Shown: positions 34,497 to 44,826 of the stretch, in pieces
Layout of the letters: every line of letters begins with the position of its first letter
Position numbering within the stretch: the stretch's first letter is position 1
NCBI GenBank assembly: GCA_905221605.1
Contig: CAJNDS010002281.1
Coordinates: 270,001-315,000 of the forward strand
DNA length: 45,000 bases
DNA from: Symbiodinium natans
Taxonomy: Eukaryota; Sar; Dinophyceae; Suessiales; Symbiodiniaceae
Reading direction: 5' to 3'
Position numbers and translations under genes: made by a program
Notes under the pieces: generated by a model
The model's database searches: none
Told to the model about the DNA's origin: nothing
What the model saw: the letters and a program-made list of their open reading frames with translations, nothing else

Positions 34497-37400
34497 GTTT
34501 TGATGCGAAGCGCTGGGAGACATGGGGTTTAGGGCCGTTTAGGGTTTAGGGTTTAGGGCTGTGCCGGTCCCTTATCCCTTTTAAGGGTTCTGAAGTATGG
34601 GCCCTTGGGTTGTATAGGGTATGTAACCTTTTAAGGGCCCATACTAAGGGACCATGTAATTAGCTACCCCATGATCAGGGCTACAGCTTCAGAGCTTGGG
34701 ATTTGGTTTGTAATTTTCCGGAGACTTGGATTCCACAAGAATTCAGGGATTAACCCTAAGCCTACACCCTAAAGTCTATAAACCTTACACTTAACCTCAG
34801 GTTTAATCTGTATGTCTAGGCTAACTCATTCGCAGGTTTTGCATTTAGAGGTTCGGTAAACCTTAACTCTAAACACTAGGATGCCAAGCCCCGACAACCC
34901 CAAACGAAGCTGCGAGTAGGGTTAAGATTTAGGGTTTAGGGTTTAGGGTTTAGGGTTTGGGGAAAAGGCCTAAGGGTTTCCGAAAGCTCCCTGCAGGTAC
35001 GCCCATGGCTGGAGCTAGAGCTCCGCCACGGCGAGGGCGGAAGCTACTTCTTCTCGGCCCCTTGGGGCAAGTTGCTTAGGGTTTAGGGTTTAGGGTTTAG
35101 GGTCTCAGAGTTTCATGGCTTTTGAAAATTTGAGTTTAGGAGTTTAAGGGTTTCAGGGTATATGGATGCGTTTTTCCGAAGTGCGCCAGTGACCGGCAGT
35201 GTCGCGTTTCTTCGGCTGACTTGGTGGTTCTTAGCATGTTGCCCTAAACTTTAAGTCTAAGCCCGAAACCCTAAGCTGCGTGGCGGCGGAGTGCAGCATG
35301 CTTCGATTGGGACTCGGATCGCAAACCCGTCCCGTCTCGCGCCAAAGCCGCTAATTTCCACCATTTGCGGCATGTTTTCACATATGGGGTACAGGGTTTA
35401 GGGTTTAGGGTCTAGGGGTTCAGGGTTTGGACAATGTGGTTTTCCGAAGTTAGGGGTACCGCATCCTACTATCTGGGGATCTATATTGGGGGGTCCCCTA
35501 TTTTCGTAAACCCCATCTTGAAAAACTTGAAAGTTTGACAGCCCGGTTTCCATGCCAGAGTCATCCGTGTAAGGCGTCTTGGCGAAGCAATCCTGCGCGA
35601 GCCAGTTTCTCGTTGCCTGATGTCATGCGACCGATGATCGAACAGCACCCTAGATCCCATTTATTATGTTCCCTACACATGCCTAGGCATGTAATTACAT
35701 GCAGCGCCCGGCCACCGAAACCGGACATACCGAAACCCCGATATCTTGACTGCCATAGAAACCAGGTCAACAACGAATGCGGCCTGCGGATGGAGGACTG
35801 TCTGAAGTTCCTAAACTTTACACTCTACGCCCCAAAGCTGCGGAGACCCAAAGCCCTAAACTCTCAACCCTACAACCTCAAACCCAAAACTCTCAACCCT
35901 AAAACCTAAAACCCATAACCTAAAACTTAGAACCCGAAGCCCTAAGCCCTAAACCCTTGAACTCTGGCTCAGGGGTTTTGCTGTGTGGGAGTTTTTGGCT
36001 GACATGTCGGGGGTTCAGAGCTCAATATCTTCAGGCCATTGTAGTTGAGGGTGCCGCAAAAAAGCCTAGAATCTAGGGCAGTCCCCAAAACCCCCTAAGC
36101 CCTAAACCCTAAACACTAAAACCCTGAAACCCTGAAACCCTAAACCCCAAACCCCAAACCCCAAACCCCAAACCCTAAACCCCAAACCCTAATCCTAAAC
36201 CCCAAACCCCAAACCCCAAACCCTAAACCCTAAACTAAACCCTCATCATGTGAACTTCGACTCGGGCCTTCTATACTGCTTCTCGTTTCCCTACTTATGT
36301 GCAACAGGGCTTGCAGCATTGTTATTGGTGAGTGTATAAAGGGAGGGTTTAGTGTTTAGGGTTCAGGGTTTGGGGTTTAAGGTTCAGGGTTTAAGGTTTA
36401 GATATGGGTGAGTTTGGATATTGGGTTTCCTTGTGGGGATACCAATATCTTGGACCCTTCTTCGTGTGCCTCCTATTAAAGTCGTCTAAGCAAGTCCTCA
36501 ATCCGCGGAATGCCCCCTCTCCGAGGCATACTGTAGAACACCTTCAAATTTCGGGGCTGCAAATGCCAACGAAAATGGCACGCGCGCAGAAGAACTTCCG
36601 CAGTCACTTGTTCCAAGAGGATCAAAGGTAACTTTCCAGGTGCACGGGCGCTTTTTCTTGTAGCGATCCCTGAACCCTGAACCCTAAACCCTGAACCCTA
36701 AACCCTAGTTTAAGAGCTTCAGGCGTCGTACGTCAGGCCTGTGCGTCCGCATTGATGTCTGGGATGTTAGTGGCACTTCAGCATTTAGGATTTAGGGTTT
36801 AGGGTTTCGGGTTGAGGGTTTAGGGCTTTAGAGTTTTCGGTGCGTTTAGGCGGCGTTAGCCCATGAATGAGCCCGAAGCACACGCTTTGCGCACCCGGCA
36901 GGACATCCGGGCACTTTGCGACATCAACGCGAGCTCCAAGCCCATGTGCTGAACAGATCGTAGGATTTAGGGCTTGGCGTTTGTATATTATACTATATAT
37001 ATATATACATATGTACTATACATCCTGGATCCTATGTCAGAGGATTTACTTTTTATAAGCCAATACGTCGTATGCTAGCTCAGATCCCAAGCAGTGAGAG
37101 ACCACGTGTGATTCACACCCGCTTGTTGTGGGCAACCCCCAGCTAAACAGGCAGCGAATTGGCGATTTCGATTTCAGGCAGTTTCGATTTGGGGCTCAGG
37201 GTTTAGGGCTTATGGTACCTTGCATAAACAATGTGGGAGTTTGTTTTTTTTTTTGAAGCGGGTGTGGTCCGTCCAAGCCCCTTTTCATCAAAACCCTTGA
37301 AACCCTGGAATCCCTAAAAGCCCTAGAAACCCTGCAAACCTTAGAGGCCTCAGAAACAACCTTAGAGACACCAGAAACGCCGGAAAACTTAGAAGTCAAA

Positions 37401-40400
37401 GCCCTGACCCTAAACCCTAAACCCTACGCCCGCAAGCCCCAGTAACCTGAAACTAAAGCAGAAACTCCTCGAAACTTTCCTCGACACTTTCCCCGAAACT
37501 CCTCGAAACTTCCCCGGACCTAGACCTTTAAAACTCTAAACCCTAAACCCTAAACCCTTCAACCCTCAACCCTAAACCCTAAACCCTAAACCCTAAACCC
37601 TAAACCTTAAACCCTAAACCCTAAACCCTAAACCCTAGACAACCCCAAACCCTAGAAGCCCCAAATTTCGTAGCCAGGAAAGGCCGCGCGGGCGTCACGG
37701 GCCAGAAGGGCATCGGCTGGAAGAGCTGCTTCCAGGCACCTGGTCCAGCTTTGCGGGGTTTAGGGGTTTAGGGTTTTATTTTTGGGTTTTAAGGTTTAGG
37801 GTTAAGGGTTTTTGTTTGAGTTTTGGGGGTTGTTTGGGTTTAGGGCTTAGGGTCCGGGCTTGGGGTCCTTGGGTGGTTTGTGGGTTTGGTGGTCTTGGGT
37901 TTAGGTTTTGGGATGTGTGGTTTGGGTTTGGCGTTTAGGGGTCTAGGGCTTGCAGACAGGGCTTTGGCAGAGAAAGCTACGATCGGCCTTGTGTACCAGA
38001 TCTTTCTGGTTTAGGGTTTAGGACTTAGGGTTTAGGGTTTAGGACTTAGGGTTTAGGACTTAGGGTTTAGGGTTTAGGACTTAGGGTTTAGGGTTTAGGG
38101 TTTAGGACTTAGGGTTTCGGGCAGTCCCGCTGCGGGACCCTCGGCTGCCGAGTGTGTGAACTCGGACACGGCCTTCGCCTCCCGTAAGCTTAAACCCTAA
38201 ACCCTAAACCCTAAACCCTAAACCCTTAAACCCTAAAACCCTAAACCCTAAACCCTAAACCCTAAACCCTAAACCCTAAACCCTAAACCACACATGTAAC
38301 TAGGGCTTCGGGCTCAGGCGCGGCAGACAGGAGTCCTACTAGGTCCTTAGGAGCCCAGTGGTACCCTTTACCCTTTTTTGCGGTTCTGGGTCTCCTTATG
38401 CAGTAGCCAACATTAAAAGATTGTTACTTGTTACTGGGCTACCAAGTCATGGCAAGACATCCCAAGCGGGCCTAGCTAAGAATGCTTCCCTGCACACCGT
38501 ATAGCCCCTGCGTCCCTAAATTGCCCCCCCAAGTATCCCTTATAAGGCCTTAGGCCCTAAATCCGAAAATCCTGCGTAGCCTTGCAACTCAGCAAGGAAA
38601 AAGGCAGAGACAGCGAAGAATCAGAACGTTCGAGCCTCTACATTCCAAGCTGGGCGTGCAAGTTGCGGAGAGAGCATAGGGGCTTAGGGGTTTAGGGATC
38701 AGGGTTCATTGGTTCCGGTGTTTAGGGTGTAGGTTTGGGAGTTTAGGAGGGTCTGGGTTTAGGGCAAGGAGCATCGCAAGTTGGGCTTCAAGATCTCCTG
38801 GCAGAGGGGACTCTTGGTTGTAGAACTAAGGTTTAGGGAACCCAACTCCTAAATCCTAAGCCCTAAGCCCTAGACCCAAAACCCTGAACCCTAAAACCTA
38901 AACCGGCAGGTCTCCGACTGCCCCTACATGCTCTCTGGGTCCTTTGCGGTGAAGTTCGACATCGCCGGCCCACTTGGGCAGCTGGGCTATGTGACGCCCA
39001 CTTGGGTGCACAAGGAGGCCCCGGGATGAAAGGGTTCGGGGGTTCTGGGGTTTAGGGGCTTTAGGGGGTTTGGGGGTTAGGGGTTTTGGGCTTTTTGGGG
39101 GTTTAGGGTTTAGGGTTTAGGGTTTAGGGTTTAGGGTTTAGGGTTTAGGGTTTAGGGTTTAGGGATTGGTTCTTAGCAGGTGTACCCTGTATCCCTTACA
39201 GGGCTTTCACGGGGGGATATACCGTACATCCCCCCCAAGGGCTTATAGGGTACTTGACATACCTCATTCCCTCCTTCCCGACTCAGAGCCAGCAGGTTTA
39301 CGTACAGTCAGGCACCCAACTTCTCAGAGCTCCCAGTTAAGAGCTTGTAGGGTTCCCTTTATATGCCCGAAGTAGCCCTAACCCTAGACACCATAAACCC
39401 TACACTGCCGAAACCCCAAACCCCAAACCCCAAACCCCAAACCCCAAACCCCAAACCCCAAACCCCAAACCCCAAACCCCAAACCCTAAACCCTAAACCC
39501 AAAACCCTAACCCCTAACCCCGAACCCCTAAACCCTAAACCCCAAACCTTAAAGCCTAAACCCTAAACCCTGTAAACCCTAAACCCTAAACCCTAAACCC
39601 TAAACCGCGCTTCGCGTCCAGGAGCTGGCGTCCCTGCCCGCGGAAGTCCGTGCAGCCCACCTCCGCGGCTCCACGGTGATCTTCCTCCCTTTGAGGCCTT
39701 GGGAGGTTCAGGGTGCCTAAACCCCAAACCCTAAACCCTAAACCCTAAACCCTACACTCTAAACCCCTAACCCCCTAAACCCCTAAACCCTCAAACCCCT
39801 AAGGCCCCAAACCCCTAAACACTAAACCCTAACCCCAAAACCCCTTAAACCCTAAACCCTTAAATCAGGAAACCTAAATGGAGGTCGACAGCAGGTTGCT
39901 GGGTTTAGGATTTCGATTTGGAATTTGGATCTTGGATTGTGTCTGGTTTTAGGGTTTACGGGTCACGGAAGCCCTGAACTGGAGTTGGGCGAACCTTATG
40001 CCTGATCCCTGAGCCCTGAACCCTCGGCCCTAATCCCAAAGGTATCAAACTCTAAGCCCTAAACCCTAAACCCTAAACCCTAAACCCTAAACCCTAAACC
40101 CCAAACCCCAAACCCTAAACCCTCAGGCCCGGCACGGCTCCCAGTGTCGAAGAGGCCTTGCAACACCTCGAGGAGCCGCCGCTTCCCAGTTTCAGGGCTT
40201 TGGGGGTTTTAGGGTTTGGGGTTTAGGGTTTAGGGTTTGGGGTTTAGGGTTTAGGGTTTAGGGTTTAGGGTTTAGGGGTTTAGGGTTTAGGGTTTAGGGT
40301 TGAGGGGTTTAGGGTTTTCGGGTTTTAGGGGTTTTAGGGGTTTCAGGGGTTTTAGGGGTTTTGGGGGTTTTAGGGGTTTTAGGGGTTTTAGGGTTTTTAG

Positions 40401-42317
40401 GGGTTTTAGGGGTTTTAGGGGTTTTATGGGTTTTATGGGTTTTATGGTTTTTAGGGGTTTTAGGGGTTTTAGGGGTTTTAGGGGTTTTATGGGTTTTATG
40501 GGTTTTAGGGTTTAGGGTGTGGGTTTAGTTGGGGTGTTTAGGGTTTAGGGTTTAGGGTCAAATGAGGGTTTAGACTTAAATAGCGTTTTTGGGCCAGTTA
40601 AGGTTTTAGTTAAGAGGGAGTCGGGCTTAGGGTTGGTTACTTTAGGGTTTATGTGATTCTTGTAGGGTTTAAGCTTCAGTTTGCGTTTAGGGATTCTAGG
40701 GTTTCAATGTTTAGGGTTACTTCGCACTTGGATATAGCTTTGTTTCAGGGTTTCATTCACGCTGATGGATATGTCTTCTTAGGGTTTTGGGGTTAGTTCA
40801 GGGAAGGGTTGGCACCCTGCCTTTCCCAGGTCGCAGGGTTGAGGGTTCGGGGCCCTCAATGATTACAGATCTCTTGGTACAGCAGGATAACCGCAAGTAC
40901 ACATGTCGTGCACCTAGTGCCTAAGCCCTAAACCCCCTAAACCCGCTAAACCCCCTAACCCCCCTAAACCCCCTAAACCCCCTAAAACCCCCCTAAACCC
41001 CCTAAACCCCCTAAACCCCCGAAACCCCCTAAACCCCCTAAACCCCCTAAACCCCCTAAACCCCCTAAACCCCCTAAACCCCCTAAACCCCCTAAGCCCC
41101 CTAAGCCCCCCTAACCCCCCTAAACCCCCTAAACCCCCTAACCCCCTAAACCCCCTAAACCCTAAACCCAAACCCTAAACTCTAAACCCTAACCCCCGAA
41201 GTAGGATCACAGCCTCTGCCTGCTCTTCCTCCGGCGCCTGCTGCGCATCAAGCTTGGCTACGGCGACGGCCGGGTGGTGCAGCTGGAGTCCGAGGCCCTA
41301 AACCCCAAACCCCAAACCCCAAACCCCAAACCCCAAACCCCAAACCCCAAACCCCAGACCCCAGACCCCAGACCCCAGACCCTAGACCCTAGACCCTAAA
41401 CCCTAAACCCTAAACCCTAAACCCTAATCCCTAAACCCTAAACCCTAAACCCTACACCCAGGCCGGGGTGGTTTGTGTGTTGGGCCCTGACCCTGGGAGG
41501 ATCCAATAAGGAGAACCCCCAAATAGTACCCTCCACTTCTATTGGGTCATTCTTAGGAACCCTTAAAGGGATCTACTTTCTGGATCCTCCCCGGGGGTCC
41601 TGGTAGCTCTTTTGTGCAGCTTGGGATGGCGTAGCGTAACTCTGCACCTCAAGACCGGAAGCGGAGAACACCCTAAACCCTAAACCCTAAACCCTAAACC
41701 CTAAACCCTAAACCCTAAACCCTAAACCCTAAACCCTAAACCCTAAACCCTAAACCCTAAACCCTAAACCCTAAACCCTAAACCTAACCCTAAACCCTAA
41801 ACCCTAAACCCTAAACCCTAAACCCTAAACCCTAAACCCTAAACCCTAAACCCTAAACCCTAAACCCTAAACCCTAAACCCTAAACCCTAAACCCTAAAC
41901 CCTAAACCCTAAACCCTAAACCCTGAACGTATGTGAGGGCTCTGCGAGGCTTTTTAGGCCTCATAGGGTTTTGGCGTTGAGGGACTTAGGGTCATCTTAA
42001 ACCACCGAAAACTGCAAGCTGATTCCTTCTAACCCTAAACCCTAAACCCCAAACCCTAAACCCTAAACCCTAAACCCTAAACCCTAAACCCTAAACCCCT
42101 AAACCCCTAAACCCTAAACCCTAAACCCTAAACCCTAAACCCTAAACCCCTAACCCCTAAACCCTAAACCCTAAACCCTAAACCCTAAACCCTAAACCCC
42201 AAACCCTAAACCCTAAAACTTACTAAACCTTACTAAACCCTAAACCCTAAAGTGCAGGTAGCAGAGGAGTCTGCCACCGCGTTTCAAACCGTGGCTCAGG
42301 AGGAGGGCAGTCACGAG
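33145..42317 (+). CDS. GHKL (Hsp90-type) ATPase, NO VEIN/sacsin-like, multi-exon, partial
   Basis: An ATP-binding protein of the class with an N-terminal histidine-kinase/Hsp90-like fold, as in plant NO VEIN and animal sacsin. Exons: 33145-33196, 33839-33871, 34437-34496, 34997-35071, 35766-35795, 36902-36939, 37678-37735, 38910-39014, 39622-39695, 40127-40169, 41205-41294, about 41620-41670, 42258-42317. Order: RAVARLAE + DLYAMESHFIY + ELVQNADDNKYPEDE (N-box), VNNECGLRME + DIRALCDINASSK (G1 region), GRAGVTGQKGIGWKSCF (G2), VSDCPYMLSG, YVTPTWVHK, GSTVIFLPLR, HSLCLLFLRRLLRI. The exon order equals the family's motif order. Known members act as large scaffolds or chaperones; the role here is inferred. 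Exon 4's 3' end and the joins after 41294 are uncertain. The 5' end may lie further upstream, and the 3' end may lie beyond 42317. Confidence 0.82.
33504..33626. mobile_element. Inverted-repeat element, family B (best copy)
   Basis: Left GTCTGGGGGTAGTTTCATGG and inverse right GTCTCAGGGTAGTTACATGG form terminal inverted repeats. Located in ATPase intron 1. Confidence 0.8.
34060..34150 (+). repeat. Family F repeat (copy 1)
   Basis: TTTCCGAATTTAGGG ... ATCCTACTATTTGAGATCTA; shares the words and order with 35440-35520. AT-rich. No ORF. Confidence 0.6.
34215..34312 (-). mobile_element. Introner-like element relative, minus orientation
   Basis: Its reverse complement reads GCCCTTATTCCC...AGGTTCCC...AACCCCTTTTTAA...CAGTGCCCTTATTCCC, following 15742-15854 in order. 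Confidence 0.5.
34566..34670. mobile_element. Inverted-repeat element, family B
   Basis: GGTCCCTTATCC ... AGGGTTCTGAAGTATGGGCC ... GGGCCCATACTAAGGGACCA; internal palindrome. In ATPase intron 3. Confidence 0.7.
34997..37735 (+). CDS. GHKL ATPase exons 4-7: G1 and G2 boxes
   Basis: Exon 4 RPWLELELRHGEGG is the core strand; exon 5 VNNECGLRME; exon 6 DIRALCDINASSK after a 1.1-kb intron with GAC at both ends; exon 7 GRAGVTGQKGIGWKSCF, the glycine-rich lid. All family-typical. The exact exon 4 end and the exon 6 donor (GC at 36940) are inferred. Confidence 0.8.
35440..35520 (+). repeat. Family F repeat (copy 2)
   Basis: TTTTCCGAAGTTAGGGGTACC ... ATCCTACTATCTGGGGATCT. Confidence 0.6.
35796..36901 (+). 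other. Long intron of the ATPase gene
   Basis: A 1.1-kb GA-AG intron with GAC at both ends. It contains CCCCAAA/CCCTAAA blocks (36103-36240) and coding-like islands (MARAQKNFRSHLFQEDQ, 36560-36630, with a good donor AAAG|GTAACT, and CVRIDVWDVSGTSA, 36745-36785) that do not fit the ATPase reading and may be relics or alternative exons. Confidence 0.55.
37540..37640 (-). repeat. Telomeric array, C orientation
   Basis: About 13 units, upstream of ATPase exon 7. Confidence 0.94.
38010..38118 (+). repeat. G array with alternating GGACTTAG units
   Basis: TTTAGGACTTAGGG alternates with TTTAGGG; faces the C array 38191-38289 in the same intron. Confidence 0.94.
38191..38289 (-). repeat. Telomeric array, C orientation
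   Basis: About 14 units. Confidence 0.95.
38346..38446 (+). mobile_element. Introner-like element nested in an ATPase intron
   Basis: CTTAGGAGCCCAGTGGTACC ... TTGTTACTGGGCTACCAAG; the inverted ends match at 13 of 16. It is inside intron 37736-38909 and not itself the whole intron. Confidence 0.75.
38910..39695 (+). CDS. GHKL ATPase exons 8-9
   Basis: VSDCPYMLSGSFAVKFD, LGYVTPTWVHK, then ELASLPAEVRAAH and GSTVIFLPLR, matching the segment after the lid in NO VEIN-type proteins. GAG is repeated at the join (39015 and 39622). Confidence 0.82.
39103..39165 (+). repeat. Telomeric array, G orientation
   Basis: About nine units. A palindromic element (39178-39256: GTGTACCCTGTATCCC ... AGGGCTTATAGGGTAC) follows. 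Confidence 0.94.
40127..41294 (+). CDS. GHKL ATPase exons 10-11
   Basis: PGTAPSVEEALQHL joined by a GA donor to DHSLCLLFLRRLLRI and KLGYGDGRVVQLESE. The intron holds facing GGGGTTTTA and CCCCCTAAA arrays. Confidence 0.7.
40200..40515 (+). repeat. G array passing into a 9-bp GGGGTTTTA array
   Basis: TTTAGGG/TTTGGGG to about 40310, then about 22 copies of GGGGTTTTA with TTTATGGG variants to 40515. Confidence 0.94.
40516..40925. other. Unique intronic stretch
   Basis: Decayed G-type repeats and unique sequence within ATPase intron 10; no exon seen. Confidence 0.5.
40926..41160 (-). repeat. 9-bp CCCCCTAAA array
   Basis: About 25 units, complementary in style to the G-rich array 400 bp upstream in the same intron. 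Confidence 0.95.
41300..41455 (-). repeat. C block: CCCCAAA, CCCCAGA, then CCCTAAA
   Basis: Successive homogenised sub-blocks of three variants. Confidence 0.94.
41486..41605. mobile_element. Inverted-repeat element, family G
   Basis: TGACCCTGGGAGGATCCA and the inverse of 41576-41602 (GACCCCCGGGGAGGATCCA) are terminal inverted repeats; about 116 bp, no ORF. Confidence 0.75.
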
Positions 42318-42990
42318 GTGGCTGGGGGGTTTAGGGTTTAGGGTTTAGGGTTTAGGGTTTAGGGTTTAGGGTTTAGGGTTTAGGGTTTAGGGTGATGGCT
42401 AGGCCCTCCCTAAGCCCTAAGCCTCAAACTCTGAACCATAGATCCTGAATCCTTCTACTAAACCCTAAACCCTGAACCGTTGGGTGCCTTTGAGGCTTAG
42501 GTGCTAAGTAGGCAATCTGTACCTTGTTTGGGGTTCTCGGGTGTGAAGTTATTTTGGGCATTTCTAGAGTTTTGAATTTGGCACGGAGGGGGCTGGATTT
42601 CGGACTCTTGGCAGCTCGAGCTTCTTTCTTCACGGTCTGGGTTTCCGAAATCAGAGTTGGAAGTTGACGCCCGTGTGCCCGTTTTTCACGGGTCAGACGG
42701 AGTGGCTCTAACAGGGCAAATCCGCCCGAGCGGCATCAGTCGCATTTGGACGCTTCCGGAAAGGTCTGCGGAGGAAACTGTGCTGGTCGCTGAACTACGA
42801 GGCAGAAACCTCGTCCAGCTCATGGATCTCCGCGCCGTCGGAGGTGGTCCTGCGGACCGGTCGGCCGCGGAAAGCACAGGTGGTGCTTCGAGCACCTATT
42901 CTTCCGGCGAAGGCGAAGTCAAAGGCGATGCCGAGGCGAATCCCTTTGCCCACAAACCGAGTCTAAGCGAGCAACCCTCTCCCACTTCCT
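41620..42990 (+). CDS. Probable further exons of the GHKL ATPase gene
   Basis: GWRSVTLHLKTGSG (41620-41670, after TTTTGTGCAG); VAEESATAFQTVAQEEGSHE (42258-42317, between GTGCAG| and GAG|GTGGCT); then an open stretch 42657-42990 in two frames, one (ETVLVAELRGRNLVQLMDLR) ending in TAG at 42990. The first two look sound; the frame of the last is unresolved. Confidence 0.5.
41670..41924 (-). repeat. Telomeric array, C orientation (second longest)
   Basis: About 36 units, one slip. Confidence 0.97.
42030..42250 (-). repeat. Telomeric array, C orientation
   Basis: About 31 units with CCCCTAAA variants; upstream of the exon at 42258. Confidence 0.96.
42327..42394 (+). repeat. Telomeric array, G orientation
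   Basis: About nine units, 10 bp after the donor of 42258-42317. Confidence 0.96.
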
Positions 42991-43091
42991 AGAGTTGTGT
43001 AGGAGGCAAAGGAAGAGCCCCAATCCTCCGGAGTCCAACACTCTGGAACCGGAGGACTCAGCTGAGGCAGTCTAACTCTTGGTTCCTTCAG

Positions 43092-43139
43092 CAGCTCATG
43101 TCGAAGCACGGCAAAAGACGGTCCCCTCTGCTAATTGAG
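43092..43139 (+). CDS. Candidate exon (QLMSKHGKRRSPLLIE)
   Basis: It follows the strong acceptor CTCTTGGTTCCTTCAG. Basic. May belong to the ATPase gene. Confidence 0.45.
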
Positions 43140-43266
43140 GGGTTCTTTAACATGGTCCCTGCCAAACCCTATGTCTAGACCCTGAACCCTAAACACTAAA
43201 CCCTAAACCCCTAAACCCAATAAGCCCTAAGCCCTAAACCCTGGCCCCAAACCCTTCGCCCTTCAG

Positions 43267-43314
43267 TCCTGAATTCTTTGTCCCCTTTTTTCGGCAATTT
43301 GCCTCGGGCCCCCT
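43267..43314 (+). CDS. Candidate exon (PEFFVPFFRQFASG)
   Basis: After CGCCCTTCAG; aromatic-rich; the end is uncertain. Confidence 0.35.
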
Positions 43315-43324
43315 TGCACCCCTA

Positions 43325-43483
43325 AAACCTAAACCCTAAACCCTAAACCCTAAACCCTAAACCCTAAACCCTAAACCCTAAACCCTAAACCCTAAACCCT
43401 AAACCTTAAACCCTAAACCCTAAACTCTAAACCCTAAACCCTAAACCCTAAACCTTAAACCCTAAACCCTAAACCCTAAACCC
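43325..43483 (-). repeat. Telomeric array, C orientation
   Basis: About 22 units. Confidence 0.96.
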
Positions 43484-43488
43484 GAAAG

Positions 43489-43551
43489 GCCCTGGGCACC
43501 GCGGCTATCTCTCGAAGCGTCGTCCGAAGCTGTGGCGAAGGTCTGGATCTG
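43489..43551 (+). CDS. Candidate exon (ALGTAAISRSVVRSCGEGLD)
   Basis: Twenty-one codons after CCCGAAAG|, C array upstream, G array downstream. The donor is not obvious. Confidence 0.5.
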
Positions 43552-43556
43552 ATTTG

Positions 43557-43690
43557 GGTTTAGGGTTTAGGGTTTAGGGTTTAGGGTTTAGGGTTTAGGG
43601 TTTAGGGTTTAGGGTTTAGGGTTTAGGGTTTAGGGTTTAGGGTTTAGGGTTTAGGGTTTAGGGTTTAGTGTTTAGGGTTTAGGGTTAGGA
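43557..43690 (+). repeat. Telomeric array, G orientation
   Basis: About 19 units; faces the C array at 43938-44048. Confidence 0.96.
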
Positions 43691-43937
43691 GTTTTAGGGT
43701 TTACGGGGTCTTGTGCCTTGGGGACCAAATGAACCCAAAAGAGTTCATGGTTCATGGACCTGAATCGGGATTTAGGGTTTAGGGTGTAGGGTTTAGGGTT
43801 TAGAGTTTAGGGGGATTGCAGTGTATAGGGCCCATGACCCCAATTTCTTGGGCTCATGTGGTCCCTAAAATGTGGGTAGTTCTCGAAATTAGGTTGCCGG
43901 TTGGGGGGGTGCTTTGTATGAGGTGCCGGGACGAGCA

Positions 43938-44048
43938 AACCCTAAACCCTAAACCCTAAACCCTAAACCCTAAACCCTAAACCCTAAACCCTAAACCCTA
44001 AACCCTAAACCCTAAACCCTAAACCCTAAACCCTAAACCCTAAACCCT
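43938..44048 (-). repeat. Telomeric array, C orientation
   Basis: About 16 units. Confidence 0.96.
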
Positions 44049-44225
44049 AATCTTGAGAACTAGCCTAGTGTTTGCGTTCAAGTTTCTGGTCTTCAGTCTT
44101 TGGGGTGATAGTCAGGGATCCCTAATATAGACCCCCAAGGCATGCCAAGAATGTACCAGTTTAGGGTTTAGGGTTTAGGGTTTAGGGTTTAGGGTTTAGG
44201 GTTACGTGCTCGTGATGTTTCCCAG

Positions 44226-44267
44226 GTAAGCTATGTGGCCAACAATGTTCCACCAGCTCCGGATTAA
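44226..44267 (+). CDS. Candidate terminal exon (VSYVANNVPPAPD, TAA)
   Basis: After GTTTCCCAG, 13 codons and TAA inside a small hairpin (GCTCCGGATTAACGGAGC). Confidence 0.35.
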   Translation, partial: VSYVANNVPPAPD

Positions 44268-44287
44268 CGGAGCCTGGTGTACGACAA

Positions 44288-44365
44288 TATGGGTACCCTT
44301 TTGGGGGGGGGGGATGCTATTCAATTTAGGGGTATAAAAGGGGTACCCCTATTTTGGGAAATGCC
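44288..44365 (+). mobile_element. Introner-like core, partial
   Basis: CAATATGGGTACCCTTTTGG ... AAAGGGGTACCCCTATTTTG; inverted GGGTACCC/GGGGTACCCC arms as in the family core. Confidence 0.45.
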
Positions 44366-44545
44366 AGTTTAAGACTTTCAAAAAGTGACCCAGGCTTCCC
44401 CTCGTCGCCGTGAAAATAGGGAAACACGATGAGCATTCTCAATACACCGACAGTACACCCGAAGGCCAAACACCCGAAACCCAAAACCCTAACCCTAAGC
44501 CCGGAAATCCCTTAATCTGCACCCAGCCCATCAAAAAGACCTCAG

Positions 44546-44595
44546 CGCCTTGATCTCCCGGTGGCCAAGCTTACTCCCCAAAAGCCTCTACGCAG
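44546..44595 (+). CDS. Weak candidate exon (RLDLPVAKLTPQKPLR)
   Basis: After AAGACCTCAG, followed by |ATCTTCC; no good donor. Confidence 0.3.
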
Positions 44596-44826
44596 ATCTT
44601 CCACTATCCATTCATTAAGGCTACATCCATACTGAGAAATGAGAGGTCTTCCCTCCACAACGATAAGCCAAAAGGCTTATACTACAAGTCTTTTCCTGCC
44701 TCTTTCGCTGTATAAGCAAACCCGAAACCAGAAACCCGAAACCCGAAACCCGAAACCCGAAACCCTAAACCCTAAACCCTAAACAAACCCTAAACCCTAA
44801 ACCCGAAACCCTAAACCCTACCCCAG

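Noticed and set aside
39363-39566. ORF of PKPQTPNPKPQT repeats
   Set aside because: Translation of CCCCAAA/CCCTAAA repeats.
40300-41171. ORFs with GFRGFRG and GLGGLGG repeats on both strands
   Set aside because: They are direct translations of the 9-bp telomere-like arrays, with no start context or splice logic.
42686-42895. Minus ORF opposite 42657-42990
   Set aside because: Antisense shadow in a GC-rich stretch.
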